Numbered from the stretch's first letter, positions 7,147 to 16,586 are shown. The stretch is 18,445 bases of DNA from Streptomyces novaecaesareae (GCF_000716875.1 NZ_JNWQ01000110.1:1-18445); one strand, 5' to 3'. The notes: generated by a model not told the origin, from the letters alone. Numbers and translations are program-made.

Positions 7147-7794
7147 ATGGGCACTCCGAACAGCCCCCGCAGCGACACCCGGGCGCGCATCATCGAGGTG
7201 TCGCTGGAGCTCTTCTCCGAGCAGGGCTACGAGCAGACCTCACTGCGCGAGATCGCCGACCGCCTGGGCGTGACCAAGGCGGCGCTGTACTACCACTTCA
7301 AGACCAAGGACGACATCGTCCTGGGCATCGTCGAGCGGATGGCCGCGCCGATCGACGAGACCATCGCGTGGGGTCGCGAGCAGGACTGGAGCCCGCAGAT
7401 GCGGGACGAGCTGATCCGCCGCTTCGCGGACGGGATGGCCGAGCGGGCCCCGCTGCTGCGCTTCTTCCACGAGAACCAGCCCGCCCTGCGCGAGTCCCCG
7501 GCCGGGCTCGCCTTCCGGGAGCGGATCATCACCATGATGCAGCTGGTGCACGGGCCGGAGGCGAGTTTCCAGGACCGGCTGCGCGCCGCGATGACGCTGT
7601 TCACCATCCACTCGTCGATGTTCCTGCTCCAGCAGGACAACAAGGACGGCGACCGCTCCGAGAACGTGTGGGGCGAGAAGCTGCCCGTGGCCGAGCTGGA
7701 CGAGGCGCTGGAGGCCGCCCGGACGGTCGCACTGGAGATCGGCGGCCGGATCACCCACCCGGGGTCGTCCGCACCGGCCCCCGACCGCCTGTGA
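7147..7794 (+). CDS. TetR-family transcriptional regulator
   Basis: The 215-residue protein has a classic TetR N-terminus. Helix 1 begins near residue 11 (TRARIIEVSLELFSEQGY), and the helix-turn-helix TSLREIADRLGVTKAALYYH covers 31-50, followed by FKTKDDIV. The all-helical C-terminal half should bind a ligand and dimerise; nothing there names the ligand. GAGG at 7137-7140 is 6 bases before the ATG at 7147; an in-frame ATG at 7135 lacks a ribosome site. It is divergent from the DHA2 exporter, the standard arrangement for a local repressor that lets go of DNA when the pump's substrate is bound. It ends only 7 bases before the stop of the convergent M23 peptidase gene. Confidence 0.93.
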   Translation: MGTPNSPRSDTRARIIEVSLELFSEQGYEQTSLREIADRLGVTKAALYYHFKTKDDIVLGIVERMAAPIDETIAWGREQDWSPQMRDELIRRFADGMAERAPLLRFFHENQPALRESPAGLAFRERIITMMQLVHGPEASFQDRLRAAMTLFTIHSSMFLLQQDNKDGDRSENVWGEKLPVAELDEALEAARTVALEIGGRITHPGSSAPAPDRL

Positions 7795-7803
7795 GGGGCG
7801 GTC
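7783..7803. terminator. Short hairpin over two convergent stop codons
   Basis: GACCGCC (7783-7789) pairs with GGCGGTC (7797-7803) around a 7-base loop. The loop contains the TetR stop codon and the right arm touches the stop of the M23 gene. It is the only hairpin I see between the two genes and is weak as a terminator. Confidence 0.4.
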
Positions 7804-8734
7804 AGAAGTCCGTGACGCCGTGTCCGGCGAGGTACGCGATCGGGTCGACCACCGCGCCGTAGCGGTTGCTGGTGCGGATCTCGAAGTGCAGGTGCGGCCC
7901 GGTCGAGTGGCCGGTGCTCCCGGACAGCCCGATCCGCTGGCCCGCCGCGACCTGCTGGCCCGGCGAGACCGCGAGCGAGGACATGTGCGCGTACTGCGCG
8001 AAGTGCCCGTCCGCGAGCCGCAGCACGACCTCCTTGCCGTACGCGCCGTCCCAGGCGGCCGAGACCACGGTCGCGTTGCCGACCGCCAGCAGCGGCGTGC
8101 CAGGGGAGATCGCGAAGTCCACCCCGGTGTGGTAGCCCGCCGCGTAGCCGCGGTTGGCCACCCCGTACGGATTGCTGGTCGGTGCGTCCGGCACCGGCGC
8201 CGACCACTCGGGCGCGGGCGCGGGTTCCGCTTCGGGCGCCGGCTCCGCGGCCGGCTCCGGCTCCGCAGCCGGGGCCGCGGCCGGGGCCGGGGCGGGCGGT
8301 TCGAGCGGCAGCAGGTTGGCCGCCACCGCCACGAACTGCTGGGCCGATTCGCCGTCCTCGGGCAGCTTGTACGGGCTGGGCCCGGCCACCTGGACCAGGC
8401 CCGGGTTGGGCACCTCGGCCCGCGGGGCGGTGAAGGCCGAGCTGCCCGGGGTGGTGGGCAGGATGGTCTGGGCCGCGGCGCTGCTGGGCGTGGCCGCCAG
8501 CAGGACGCCGGCGAGCAGTGCCGCGGCGGCCCCGACCGAGACCAGTGCGTGGTCGTGCTCGGAGCGCTGGCGGCTGCCCGGCAGCGTGGTGTGCCGGGGC
8601 GTGGCGAGCGAGCGCAGCGGCGCGGCATGGGTGCGGACGGCGTGGCCGAGCCGGGGCTGCCAGGCTGCCGCCTGGGCCGCCGTGCGGGCGGCGAGCCGGC
8701 GCAGGGCCGGCCCCAGGGACGGGACGTCGGACAT
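7802..8734 (-). CDS. M23 (LytM-type) family peptidase, exported
   Basis: The 310-residue protein ends in an M23 peptidase domain (about 188-305), which cleaves peptide cross-links of peptidoglycan or acts as a non-catalytic activator. Zinc ligands of an active enzyme are present: His202 and Asp206 in HTGVDF, His250 in QYAHMS and His281/His283 in HLHFE. A hydrophobic segment at about 64-86 ending ATPSSAAA looks like a signal sequence or anchor. A linker at about 145-177 is made of Pro, Ala and Glu repeats. The first 62 residues form an unusually long, Arg-rich cytosolic part. The ATG at 8734 was chosen because GTGAGG lies about 11 bases upstream; the Shine-Dalgarno match is weak, and a further in-frame extension to 8809 is possible. 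It is convergent with tetR and downstream of the M6 protease. Confidence 0.9.
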   Translation of the reverse strand: MSDVPSLGPALRRLAARTAAQAAAWQPRLGHAVRTHAAPLRSLATPRHTTLPGSRQRSEHDHALVSVGAAAALLAGVLLAATPSSAAAQTILPTTPGSSAFTAPRAEVPNPGLVQVAGPSPYKLPEDGESAQQFVAVAANLLPLEPPAPAPAAAPAAEPEPAAEPAPEAEPAPAPEWSAPVPDAPTSNPYGVANRGYAAGYHTGVDFAISPGTPLLAVGNATVVSAAWDGAYGKEVVLRLADGHFAQYAHMSSLAVSPGQQVAAGQRIGLSGSTGHSTGPHLHFEIRTSNRYGAVVDPIAYLAGHGVTDF

Positions 8735-9135
8735 CGGTAGCCGTACCTCACGGGTCGGACGAGGGCAGCACGAAGGACCCGTTCGGGCGCGTGCTGAGCG
8801 GGGGACCACTCAGGTGTAACCGTCACCGAGCGGAGTCCCAAACGCGGTGACGTACTACGGCGTGTAGTCAGCGTGGCGCGGGAGATTCAACCCGACGGAG
8901 TAACGATCACGAGATCCGATCGTCCACGCCCGCGTCGGGACGGCCCGCGCCTCCCTCGGCCCCGCTACTACCGCCGGTCGTACCGCGCCGCCGGCCTGTG
9001 ACCGGCACCACGCGTGACGGAGGTTTGCCGGGCACCGAAAAGCGTTCGGCCCGCCCCCGCGCGGTGCGGGGACGGGCCGGACGTGGAGTCGTTCAGAGCT
9101 GCCTGGTCACAGGCCGATCGCTACTGCCGGTGCGA
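8735..9135. other. 401-bp intergenic region before the M23 gene
   Basis: This gap holds the terminator of the M6 protease (9047-9079) and the leader and promoter of the M23 gene. I see no gene in it. A small dyad, ACTAC (8854-8858) and GTAGT (8864-8868), lies about 120 bases before the M23 start. I looked for a c-di-AMP (ydaO-type) riboswitch, which some Streptomyces wall hydrolases carry, and could not recognise one. No clear -35/-10 pair stands out. Confidence 0.6.
9047..9079 (-). terminator. Terminator of the M6 protease gene
   Basis: A 14-base arm at 9047-9060 pairs with 9066-9079 with one C/A mismatch around the loop GCGGT. It lies 57 bases beyond the minus-strand stop at 9136. Confidence 0.75.
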
Positions 9136-11487
9136 TCAGTTGTCGACCGGGCGGACCCGGATCCAGGTCTCCAGGTAGTTCGAGGACTCGTTCTCGACCT
9201 CGATGCTGGTGCCGGTCTTCGGGACCTGGACGCTGCTGTACGGGTTGTCCTTGGTCCAGTAGTCCTTCAGGTCCGAGAACTCGTCGACGCCCTTGGACTT
9301 CGGGATGACGGTCTCGACGCCGGCCTTGTGCAGGGTCAGCGCGGGGACACGACGCGAACCGAAGGTCGAGTCGGAGCCGTTGATGCGCGGACGCATCAGG
9401 GTGCCGTCGGACCACTTCAGCGGGGCCGGGTGCGAGTCGATCGGCAGGATCAGACCCTGGCCCGGGTGGGCGCTGACGTTGTTGTCGGTCTGCGACTCGT
9501 CCCAGTACCAGATCAGCAGACCGGGCTGGTACGAGTAGTGCTCGACCCAGCCCGGCTTGTCGGCGAAGCCGAAGTTGTACGGGCCGGTCTTCAGCGTCTG
9601 GTCGAAGGACACGTACTGCCGGTTCTCCGCGATGTAGTACTGCGCGTAGTCCTTGGTGTACGAGCCGCCGAAGCGGGAGAAGCCGTTCGCGACCCAGCCG
9701 TTGTCACCCTTCTCGACGTCGTCGCTGAACAGGGTGGCGCCGTCGGCGACCACCGCGATGTTGTCCAGCGTCAGGCCGCGGAAGTGCAGGCCGCCGTCGG
9801 TGGTGTTGTGGTAGCGGAACTGGATCTTCTGGCCGGCGTAGGCGTCCAGGTTGAACGACAGGTCGCCCCAGGTGGCGAGCTGGCCGTTCACGGCCGGGCG
9901 GCCGTTCTCCTTGGGCAGCGGGGCGCCGTTCCAGGTGCCGTCCACGACGGTCCAGGTCTTGCCACCGTCGGTGGAGACCTCGCCGAAGGCGTAGTCGAAG
10001 TCCTGCTCCAGCTCGTACCAGGCCTTGGCGTTGATGCTGGCCTTGGTCTTGCCGGTCAGGTCGATGTCACGGGTGAGCGTGACGTTCAGGTTGTCGGCGC
10101 TGCCGCTCCACCACTCACCGGTGCCCGCGAAGGGCTTGTTGATCTCGGTGGTGATGCTCTTCTTCGGCAGGTCGACGATCAGGGCCTGCGGCAGCTTGCT
10201 GTTGTACTCCGCCGGGCCGATGTGGTGGGTCGACTCGGTGCCGGCCTTGGCGCGGTCGGCGTTCAGCCAGCCGAGCTTGAACTTGCTCCAGGCATCGAAG
10301 TCGTTCGGCATGTCGCCGATGCTGTTCTTGCCCTCGCCGAGCCAGGAGCCGGAGGACATGATCGACCAGAAGCCGACCGAGTTGTCGATGCCCTTGCCGC
10401 CGCCGGCGGTGTCGTAGAGGTCCGGCAGACCGAGGTCGTGGCCGAACTCGTGGGCGAAGACGCCGAGGCCGCCGTTCTCCGGCTGCATCGTGTAGTCGCC
10501 GATCCAGAGGCCGGAGTTGCCGACCTGGACGCCGCCGAGCTTGTTGCCGTCGGGGCCGGCCGTGCCGTTCAGGTTGCCGTAGACGTACGAGCGGTGCGCC
10601 CACAGGGCCTTGGTGCCCTGCTTGCCGCCACCGGCCGACTTGTCCTCACCGGCGTGCACGATCTGGAAGTGGTCGATGTACCCGTCGGGCTGGTTGAAGT
10701 TCCCGTCGTGGTGCGAGCCGTAGCGGTCCCACTTGTCGTACTGGGCCAGGGTCGCCTTGATCTGCGCCTCGGTCTGACCCTTGGCCAGCTGGTCCTTGTA
10801 CCAGATGTCCACGGCGTCGCGGATCAGGTCCTGGGCGCTGGCGCAGACGTTGGAGCCGCAGTAGTCGGAGCCGTAACGGGCCTCGTTCCACGGCACCCGG
10901 ACCCAGTCCTGGACCACGCCGTCGACCGAGTAGCGGCCCGAGGACTGCTTCTCGTAGTAGGTCTTCAGCGAGGGCTTGTCCTTGCTGAAGTACAGGTCCT
11001 GGTAGTGCTGCTGGTTGTAGTCGGCCTGCCAGGCGGTCGAGTTGTTGGTGGCAGGGTCCGGCTGCGCGATCTCGTTGTGCTTCGGACCGGCCTCGCCGCC
11101 GTACTTGACCTTGCCGTCCGGCGTCTTGGTGGTGTTGTCCACCTGGTCGCCGAAGTCGACCAGGATGGTGAAGACCTTGTCCGTGCGCTCGCGGGCGAGC
11201 TCCACGTACTTGTCCTTGCCCAACTTCACGCTGGTGCTGCCGTTGTGCTGCTCGACCTCGGCGGTGCCGGCGAGCAGCTGGTCGGTGGCGGCCTTCTGCT
11301 CGGCCTCCACCTTCGCGGTCAGCGGGCCCGGAATGTTGTGCTCGGTGTTCTGGACGGCCTCAGCCGGGTCCTTCGGCGCGGGGGCCGAGCCGGCCGCGAC
11401 GGCGGTGCTCGGGAACAGGCCCGCGCCGAGCGTGACTATGACCGCTGCGGCAGTGGCGGCTGCAGCGGTTCTCCTGGTGTTCTTCAA
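9136..11487 (-). CDS. Secreted M6 metalloprotease, immune inhibitor A-like
   Basis: With a TTG start at 11487 the product has 783 residues. The N-terminus KNTRRTAAAATAAAVIV followed by LGAGLFPSTAVAA is a Sec signal peptide with a likely cut after AVA. A propeptide-like part rich in Lys and Glu follows. The catalytic zinc motif HEFGHDLGLPD begins at residue 346 (His346, Glu347, His350), with the downstream SIMSSGSW turn typical of M6. The C-terminal part contains beta-rich segments around LFSDDVEKGDNGW, as in Bacillus InhA. It should be a broad extracellular protease. The TTG is supported by GGAGG at 11499-11503, 11 bases away, and by the immediate basic region; an upstream TTG at 11538 has no ribosome site. 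The gene stands alone, with an AT-rich upstream region. Confidence 0.93.
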   Translation of the reverse strand: MKNTRRTAAAATAAAVIVTLGAGLFPSTAVAAGSAPAPKDPAEAVQNTEHNIPGPLTAKVEAEQKAATDQLLAGTAEVEQHNGSTSVKLGKDKYVELARERTDKVFTILVDFGDQVDNTTKTPDGKVKYGGEAGPKHNEIAQPDPATNNSTAWQADYNQQHYQDLYFSKDKPSLKTYYEKQSSGRYSVDGVVQDWVRVPWNEARYGSDYCGSNVCASAQDLIRDAVDIWYKDQLAKGQTEAQIKATLAQYDKWDRYGSHHDGNFNQPDGYIDHFQIVHAGEDKSAGGGKQGTKALWAHRSYVYGNLNGTAGPDGNKLGGVQVGNSGLWIGDYTMQPENGGLGVFAHEFGHDLGLPDLYDTAGGGKGIDNSVGFWSIMSSGSWLGEGKNSIGDMPNDFDAWSKFKLGWLNADRAKAGTESTHHIGPAEYNSKLPQALIVDLPKKSITTEINKPFAGTGEWWSGSADNLNVTLTRDIDLTGKTKASINAKAWYELEQDFDYAFGEVSTDGGKTWTVVDGTWNGAPLPKENGRPAVNGQLATWGDLSFNLDAYAGQKIQFRYHNTTDGGLHFRGLTLDNIAVVADGATLFSDDVEKGDNGWVANGFSRFGGSYTKDYAQYYIAENRQYVSFDQTLKTGPYNFGFADKPGWVEHYSYQPGLLIWYWDESQTDNNVSAHPGQGLILPIDSHPAPLKWSDGTLMRPRINGSDSTFGSRRVPALTLHKAGVETVIPKSKGVDEFSDLKDYWTKDNPYSSVQVPKTGTSIEVENESSNYLETWIRVRPVDN

Positions 11488-11597
11488 CGTTGTGACGTCC
11501 TCCCCGACCCGGGCCAGCTCTTGGCCAAAGCCCGGCAAACCAAAATGAAAGACAGGTGGACGTCATTTGATACAAGCGTGCACAAAAAAGATAGACC

Positions 11598-11627
11598 TTG
11601 ACCATGACATGGCCACGGCGCTATGCT
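11598..11627 (+). promoter_or_regulatory. Plus-strand promoter-like sequence with no gene behind it
   Basis: TTGACC (11598-11603), an 18-base spacer and TATGCT (11622-11627) match the HrdB consensus well. Transcription would begin near 11634 and run towards the back of clpC, with no plus-strand gene in front of it. The hairpin at 11766-11804 could stop it, giving an RNA of about 170 bases. Confidence 0.4.
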
Positions 11628-11765
11628 CCGCGACTCCCCATCAGCTGACCAGCTGTCAACCGTATCTTCGTTAAACCTCACTGAGAAAAGGAGCGCACCC
11701 GCACCAGCCAGCGCGGGAGCAGCCCCTCTCGGTTCGTACCGGGACCGGTGCCGACGGGCCGGAAC

Positions 11766-11804
11766 GCAACGAGCCCCCGGCGTGAACGCCGGGGGCTCGG
11801 TTGC
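11766..11804 (-). terminator. Terminator of clpC
   Basis: GAGCCCCCGGCG (11771-11782) pairs perfectly with CGCCGGGGGCTC (11787-11798) around a TGAA loop. After a bulged G the stem continues with GCAAC (11766-11770) against GTTGC (11800-11804). It lies 27 bases beyond the clpC stop. Confidence 0.85.
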
Positions 11805-11830
11805 TGTGAAGTTGTCTGTTAAAAGTTGGG

Positions 11831-14356
<2,526 letters not shown>

Positions 14357-14561
14357 CGTTTATCGCTCCTCAGAGCGGTCGGGCAGTTCGGGGTCCGTCC
14401 CCGCCCTGTCCTTCCGCATGCTAGTCCCGCTCAGCGGCGCGGCCCACGGATTCACTCCCCGGTACGGGAGCGAGATGCTGCGCGACCAGCCGACACCAAT
14501 CCCAACCTGATGCTGGGAATCGGTGTTCCCACAGGTGGGCCCGATGCACCGGAATCCGCTA

Positions 14562-14575
14562 CGCCATCGGCGAAC
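14562..14575. promoter_or_regulatory. ClgR-type box upstream of clpC
   Basis: Read on the minus strand the site is GTTCGCCGATGGCG. It fits the ClgR operator core as I remember it, CGC-YNANR-GCG, at every defined position, with the flanking GTT also in place. ClgR activates clp and lon genes in Streptomyces and Corynebacterium. The box ends about 205 bp before the clpC start codon, which needs a long leader or a promoter close to it. Binding is inference. Confidence 0.5.
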
Positions 14576-14908
14576 AAGCGCCGCCGGGGCGCAGCCGGAC
14601 CCTCTGCGGCCGGTCGCACATACTGCCCCTGGACGGGTCAAGAACCCGTCCACCTGCATTCATACCCGGTATCGGGGCGGTTCTCGCGCAGTTTCCGCGG
14701 TGGCGGTGTTCGCCTGGCGAGAAGTCGGGCCGCGGTGACGGTGGTTCAACGGCGGCCGGACCGGTCGGTACGCCGTCCCGGGGGTGTCCGCGTTACCGCT
14801 TCGCTCCTACAGCGTTGCACAGCTCGTGATTGTTCCGCCGCCCGAGCCCGGGCCCCGGACATTCCCCGGCACCGGTACCGGTGGCGCCGAGGCCGGCCGG
14901 GTGCGCGC

Positions 14909-14943
14909 CGCGGGGCGCGGAGGAGACTCCTCCGCGCCCCGCG
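14909..14943 (-). terminator. Terminator of lsr2
   Basis: A perfect 16-bp stem (14909-14924 with 14928-14943) closes a GAC loop, about 70 bases beyond the lsr2 stop. No T-run follows. Confidence 0.85.
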
Positions 14944-15013
14944 CGTGTGTCGTCGGCGCCGTGCACGGCCGCCGGGGCCCCGCAACCGCTCCGGCGTGCC
15001 GGCGGTGCCGGGA

Positions 15014-15364
15014 TCAGGACGCGTTGGCCTTGTCGTAGGCCTCGCGGACCGTGCTCGGCACGCGGCCGCGGTCGTTGACCTCCATGCCCTGCTCCTTGGC
15101 CCACGCGCGGACCTTGGCGGTGTCCGGCGCGCTGCCGGAGGGGCGCTGGGCCGTGCCGCGGCCCGGGCGGCGGGGACCGGCGAGCCGGCCGCTCTGCTTG
15201 CGGCCCTTCTCCACGTACGGCGCCAGCAGACCGCGGAGCTTGTCCGCGTTGGCGCTCTTCAGGTCGATCTCGTAGGCAACGCCGTCGAGCGCGAACGTCA
15301 CCGTCTCGTCCGCCGAACCGCCGTCGAGATCGTCTTCAAGAATGACCTGCACCCTCTGTGCCAC
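15014..15364 (-). CDS. lsr2: Nucleoid-associated protein Lsr2
   Basis: Lsr2 is the actinobacterial H-NS analogue: it coats and bridges AT-rich DNA and silences transferred and specialised-metabolism genes. The 116-residue protein has the N-terminal oligomerisation domain (MAQRVQVILEDDLDG, then VTFALDGVAYEIDLK), a basic Pro/Gly/Arg linker at about 54-80, and a C-terminal DNA-binding domain with the AT-hook-like RGR at 99-101 in NDRGRVP. Length and ending match the family. The GTG at 15364 has AAGGGA about 6 bases upstream. It is transcribed separately from clpC, which follows after a strong hairpin. Streptomycetes carry one or two lsr2 paralogues; this one, beside clpC, looks like the main copy. 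Confidence 0.96.
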   Translation of the reverse strand: MAQRVQVILEDDLDGGSADETVTFALDGVAYEIDLKSANADKLRGLLAPYVEKGRKQSGRLAGPRRPGRGTAQRPSGSAPDTAKVRAWAKEQGMEVNDRGRVPSTVREAYDKANAS

Positions 15365-15455
15365 GGGCTTCCCTTTCCGCTAAACGACCCATTGCCTAAG
15401 GAAAGGAAAGCGCCTTTCTCCGGAAAACACAAACCCTTGACCCCGGCGGAGCCGC

Positions 15456-15992
15456 TCAGAGGTGCAGCAGCATGCGTGAGTTGCCGAGCGTGTTGGGCTT
15501 CACCCGCTCCAGGTCAAGGAACTCTGCGACGCCTTCATCGTACGAGCGGAGGAGTTCTTCATAGACGTCCGTAGCGATCGCCGCCGGGTCTGTCGTACCA
15601 TCATCGGTTTCCTGGAGCTCCCCGATCTCGACGAAACCGTGTTTCGCGAAGAACGGGACCTCGAACGTCAAGCAGAAAATCCGACGGACGCCGAGCCAGC
15701 GTGCGGTCTGCACGAGCTTCTCCAACAGCAGGTGTCCGATCCCGTGGCCCCGGCAGACCGGATCCACCGCGAGCGTCCGGACCTCGGCGAGGTCCTCCCA
15801 CATCACGTGCAGGGCGCCGCAGGCCACCACCGCGCCGTTGTCGTCGCGTTCCGCGACCCAGAACTCCTGGACGGATTCGAACAGTGTGACTGTGGGCTTG
15901 TCCAGCAGAATGCCCTCGCGCGAGTAGGCGTCGATGAGCCCGCGTACTGCCCGCACGTCCGTGGTCCGTGCGCGGCGGATGGTGACCTCCAT
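15456..15992 (-). CDS. GNAT acetyltransferase, ArgA-type (amino-acid N-acetyltransferase)
   Basis: The 178-residue protein is a single GNAT domain. It resembles the short ArgA of Mycobacterium tuberculosis, which acetylates glutamate or glutamine in the first step of arginine synthesis. The acetyl-CoA binding motif RGHGIG is at 81-86 after RTLAVDPVC, and the C-terminal phrase VKPNTLGNSRMLL is characteristic of this subgroup. No arginine genes are nearby, so the substrate rests on similarity. There is no Shine-Dalgarno before the ATG at 15992. A -10-like TAACGT stands 7 bases upstream, at 16000-16005, so a leaderless mRNA is possible. The blaI-like gene ends 10 bp upstream on the same strand, so read-through transcription is also likely. 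Confidence 0.88.
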   Translation of the reverse strand: MEVTIRRARTTDVRAVRGLIDAYSREGILLDKPTVTLFESVQEFWVAERDDNGAVVACGALHVMWEDLAEVRTLAVDPVCRGHGIGHLLLEKLVQTARWLGVRRIFCLTFEVPFFAKHGFVEIGELQETDDGTTDPAAIATDVYEELLRSYDEGVAEFLDLERVKPNTLGNSRMLLHL

Positions 15993-15999
15993 GCCGGGG

Positions 16000-16005
16000 A
16001 CGTTA
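16000..16005 (-). promoter_or_regulatory. -10 box overlapping the stop codon of the BlaI-type gene
   Basis: On the minus strand TAACGT fits TANNNT and lies 7 bases before the ATG of the acetyltransferase. Its TAA is at the same time the stop codon of the upstream repressor gene. No clear -35 is seen. Confidence 0.3.
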
Positions 16006-16440
16006 TCGTGTCGGCCCCGGCCCGGTCTCCCCGGTATCCGGTCCTTCCGCCGCGGAATCCGCGCCCGGCGGATCGGGCGGGAACAGAGCGGCCACCCGCA
16101 AGGCGTCCCGGAGTGCCTCGCGTTGCTCGGGCGACATCAGGCCGAAGAAGTGCACCAGGGCCGCCGCCGGATTGTCACTGGTGGCCCAGGCGTCGTTCAT
16201 CAGAGCCGCCGTGTACGCCTCGCGCGAGGAGACCGGTTCATATCGATAGGCCCGGCCGGCCCGCTCGCGGCGCAGCCAGCCCTTTCTGTGGAGCTTGTCC
16301 AGGACGGTCATCACCGTGGTGTACGCGATTTCGCGTTCCGACTGCAGATCCAGGAGAACCTCGCGAACCGTGACCGGTCGGTTCCACTGCCACACCCGGG
16401 TCATGATGGCGTTCTCAAGTTCGCCGAGTTGCCGGACCAT
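16003..16440 (-). CDS. BlaI/MecI/CopY-family transcriptional repressor
   Basis: The 145-residue protein has the winged-helix domain of this family in residues 1-75: LGELENAIMTRVW, the recognition region IAYTTVMTVLDKLHRKGWL and the wing RRERAGRAYRYEP. A helical dimer part follows with SREAYTAALMNDAW and LVHFFGLMSPEQREALRDAL. The last 25 or so residues are a disordered Pro/Gly/Asp/Glu tail. In beta-lactam systems BlaI partners a BlaR1 sensor-protease; none is encoded here, as is usual for the many orphan homologues in Streptomyces, so its signal is unknown. The ATG at 16440 starts the conserved domain. No ribosome site precedes it, but a -10-like TATCCT at 16450-16455 suggests a leader of only a few bases. 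The acetyltransferase gene follows after 10 bp. Confidence 0.9.
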   Translation of the reverse strand: MVRQLGELENAIMTRVWQWNRPVTVREVLLDLQSEREIAYTTVMTVLDKLHRKGWLRRERAGRAYRYEPVSSREAYTAALMNDAWATSDNPAAALVHFFGLMSPEQREALRDALRVAALFPPDPPGADSAAEGPDTGETGPGPTR

Positions 16441-16449
16441 AGTGCGGCC

Positions 16450-16455
16450 AGGATA
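16450..16455 (-). promoter_or_regulatory. -10 box of the BlaI-type gene
   Basis: TATCCT on the minus strand fits TANNNT and stands 9 bases before the ATG, giving a nearly leaderless transcript. The -35 region reads ACAAGA or CAAGAT, which is not a convincing match. Confidence 0.35.
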
Positions 16456-16491
16456 GGGAGTGAATGGGGCAAATCTTGTGAAGTACGCCAA

Positions 16492-16538
16492 ACCGGCGCG
16501 CCGCCACCCCGGGGAATCGGGAATGGCGGCGCGCCGGT
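16492..16538 (-). terminator. Second terminator of the lysS transcript
   Basis: A perfect 15-bp inverted repeat (16492-16506 with 16524-16538) surrounds a 17-base loop. It lies between the small membrane-protein gene and the BlaI-type gene. The loop is large, but the stem is entirely matched. Confidence 0.7.
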
Positions 16539-16586
16539 CGTTCGGGGCGGCTGACGGCGTCAGTCGCGGGTCCGCTCGCGGGTCGT

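Larger units (their letters stand above)
11488..11830. other. 343-bp intergenic region, AT-rich on its left side
   Basis: The gap between the M6 protease start and the clpC stop holds the clpC terminator (11766-11804). Bases 11541-11610 contain 42 A/T of 70, far above the rest of the window. The region must carry the M6 promoter on the minus strand, but I cannot pick a convincing -35/-10 pair there. The best promoter-like sequence points the other way (11598-11627). No coding frame in it has a start with a ribosome site. Confidence 0.6.
14357..15013. other. 657-bp intergenic region upstream of clpC
   Basis: I see no gene here. From the clpC side it holds the ribosome site, a ClgR-type box at 14562-14575, and a perfect 8-bp hairpin or dyad, GGACGGGT (14631-14638) with ACCCGTCC (14644-14651). 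The minus strand of the dyad contains TTGACC, a possible -35, but no good -10 at the right distance. The far end holds the lsr2 terminator (14909-14943). Short open frames in the gap lack ribosome sites and normal codon use. Confidence 0.6.

Noticed and set aside
8735..8997. Possible c-di-AMP (ydaO-type) riboswitch before the M23 peptidase
   Set aside because: Such switches precede some Streptomyces wall hydrolases, but I could not find the conserved core segments on the minus strand. A covariance search with the Rfam model would decide.
8998..11601. A very long plus-strand open frame (over 860 codons) opposite the M6 protease
   Set aside because: It is the antisense of a gene with clear signal peptide and zinc motif; its translation is Val/Leu/Arg/Gly-rich without any domain, as expected from GC-rich antisense DNA.
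14708..14724. A second ClgR-like site, GTTCGCCTGGCGAG
   Set aside because: The CGC and GCG parts are 3 bases apart instead of 5, so it does not fit the operator.
15401..15420. Small GAAAG-CGC-CTTTC hairpin upstream of lsr2
   Set aside because: A 5-bp stem of low complexity; likely chance in a purine-rich leader.
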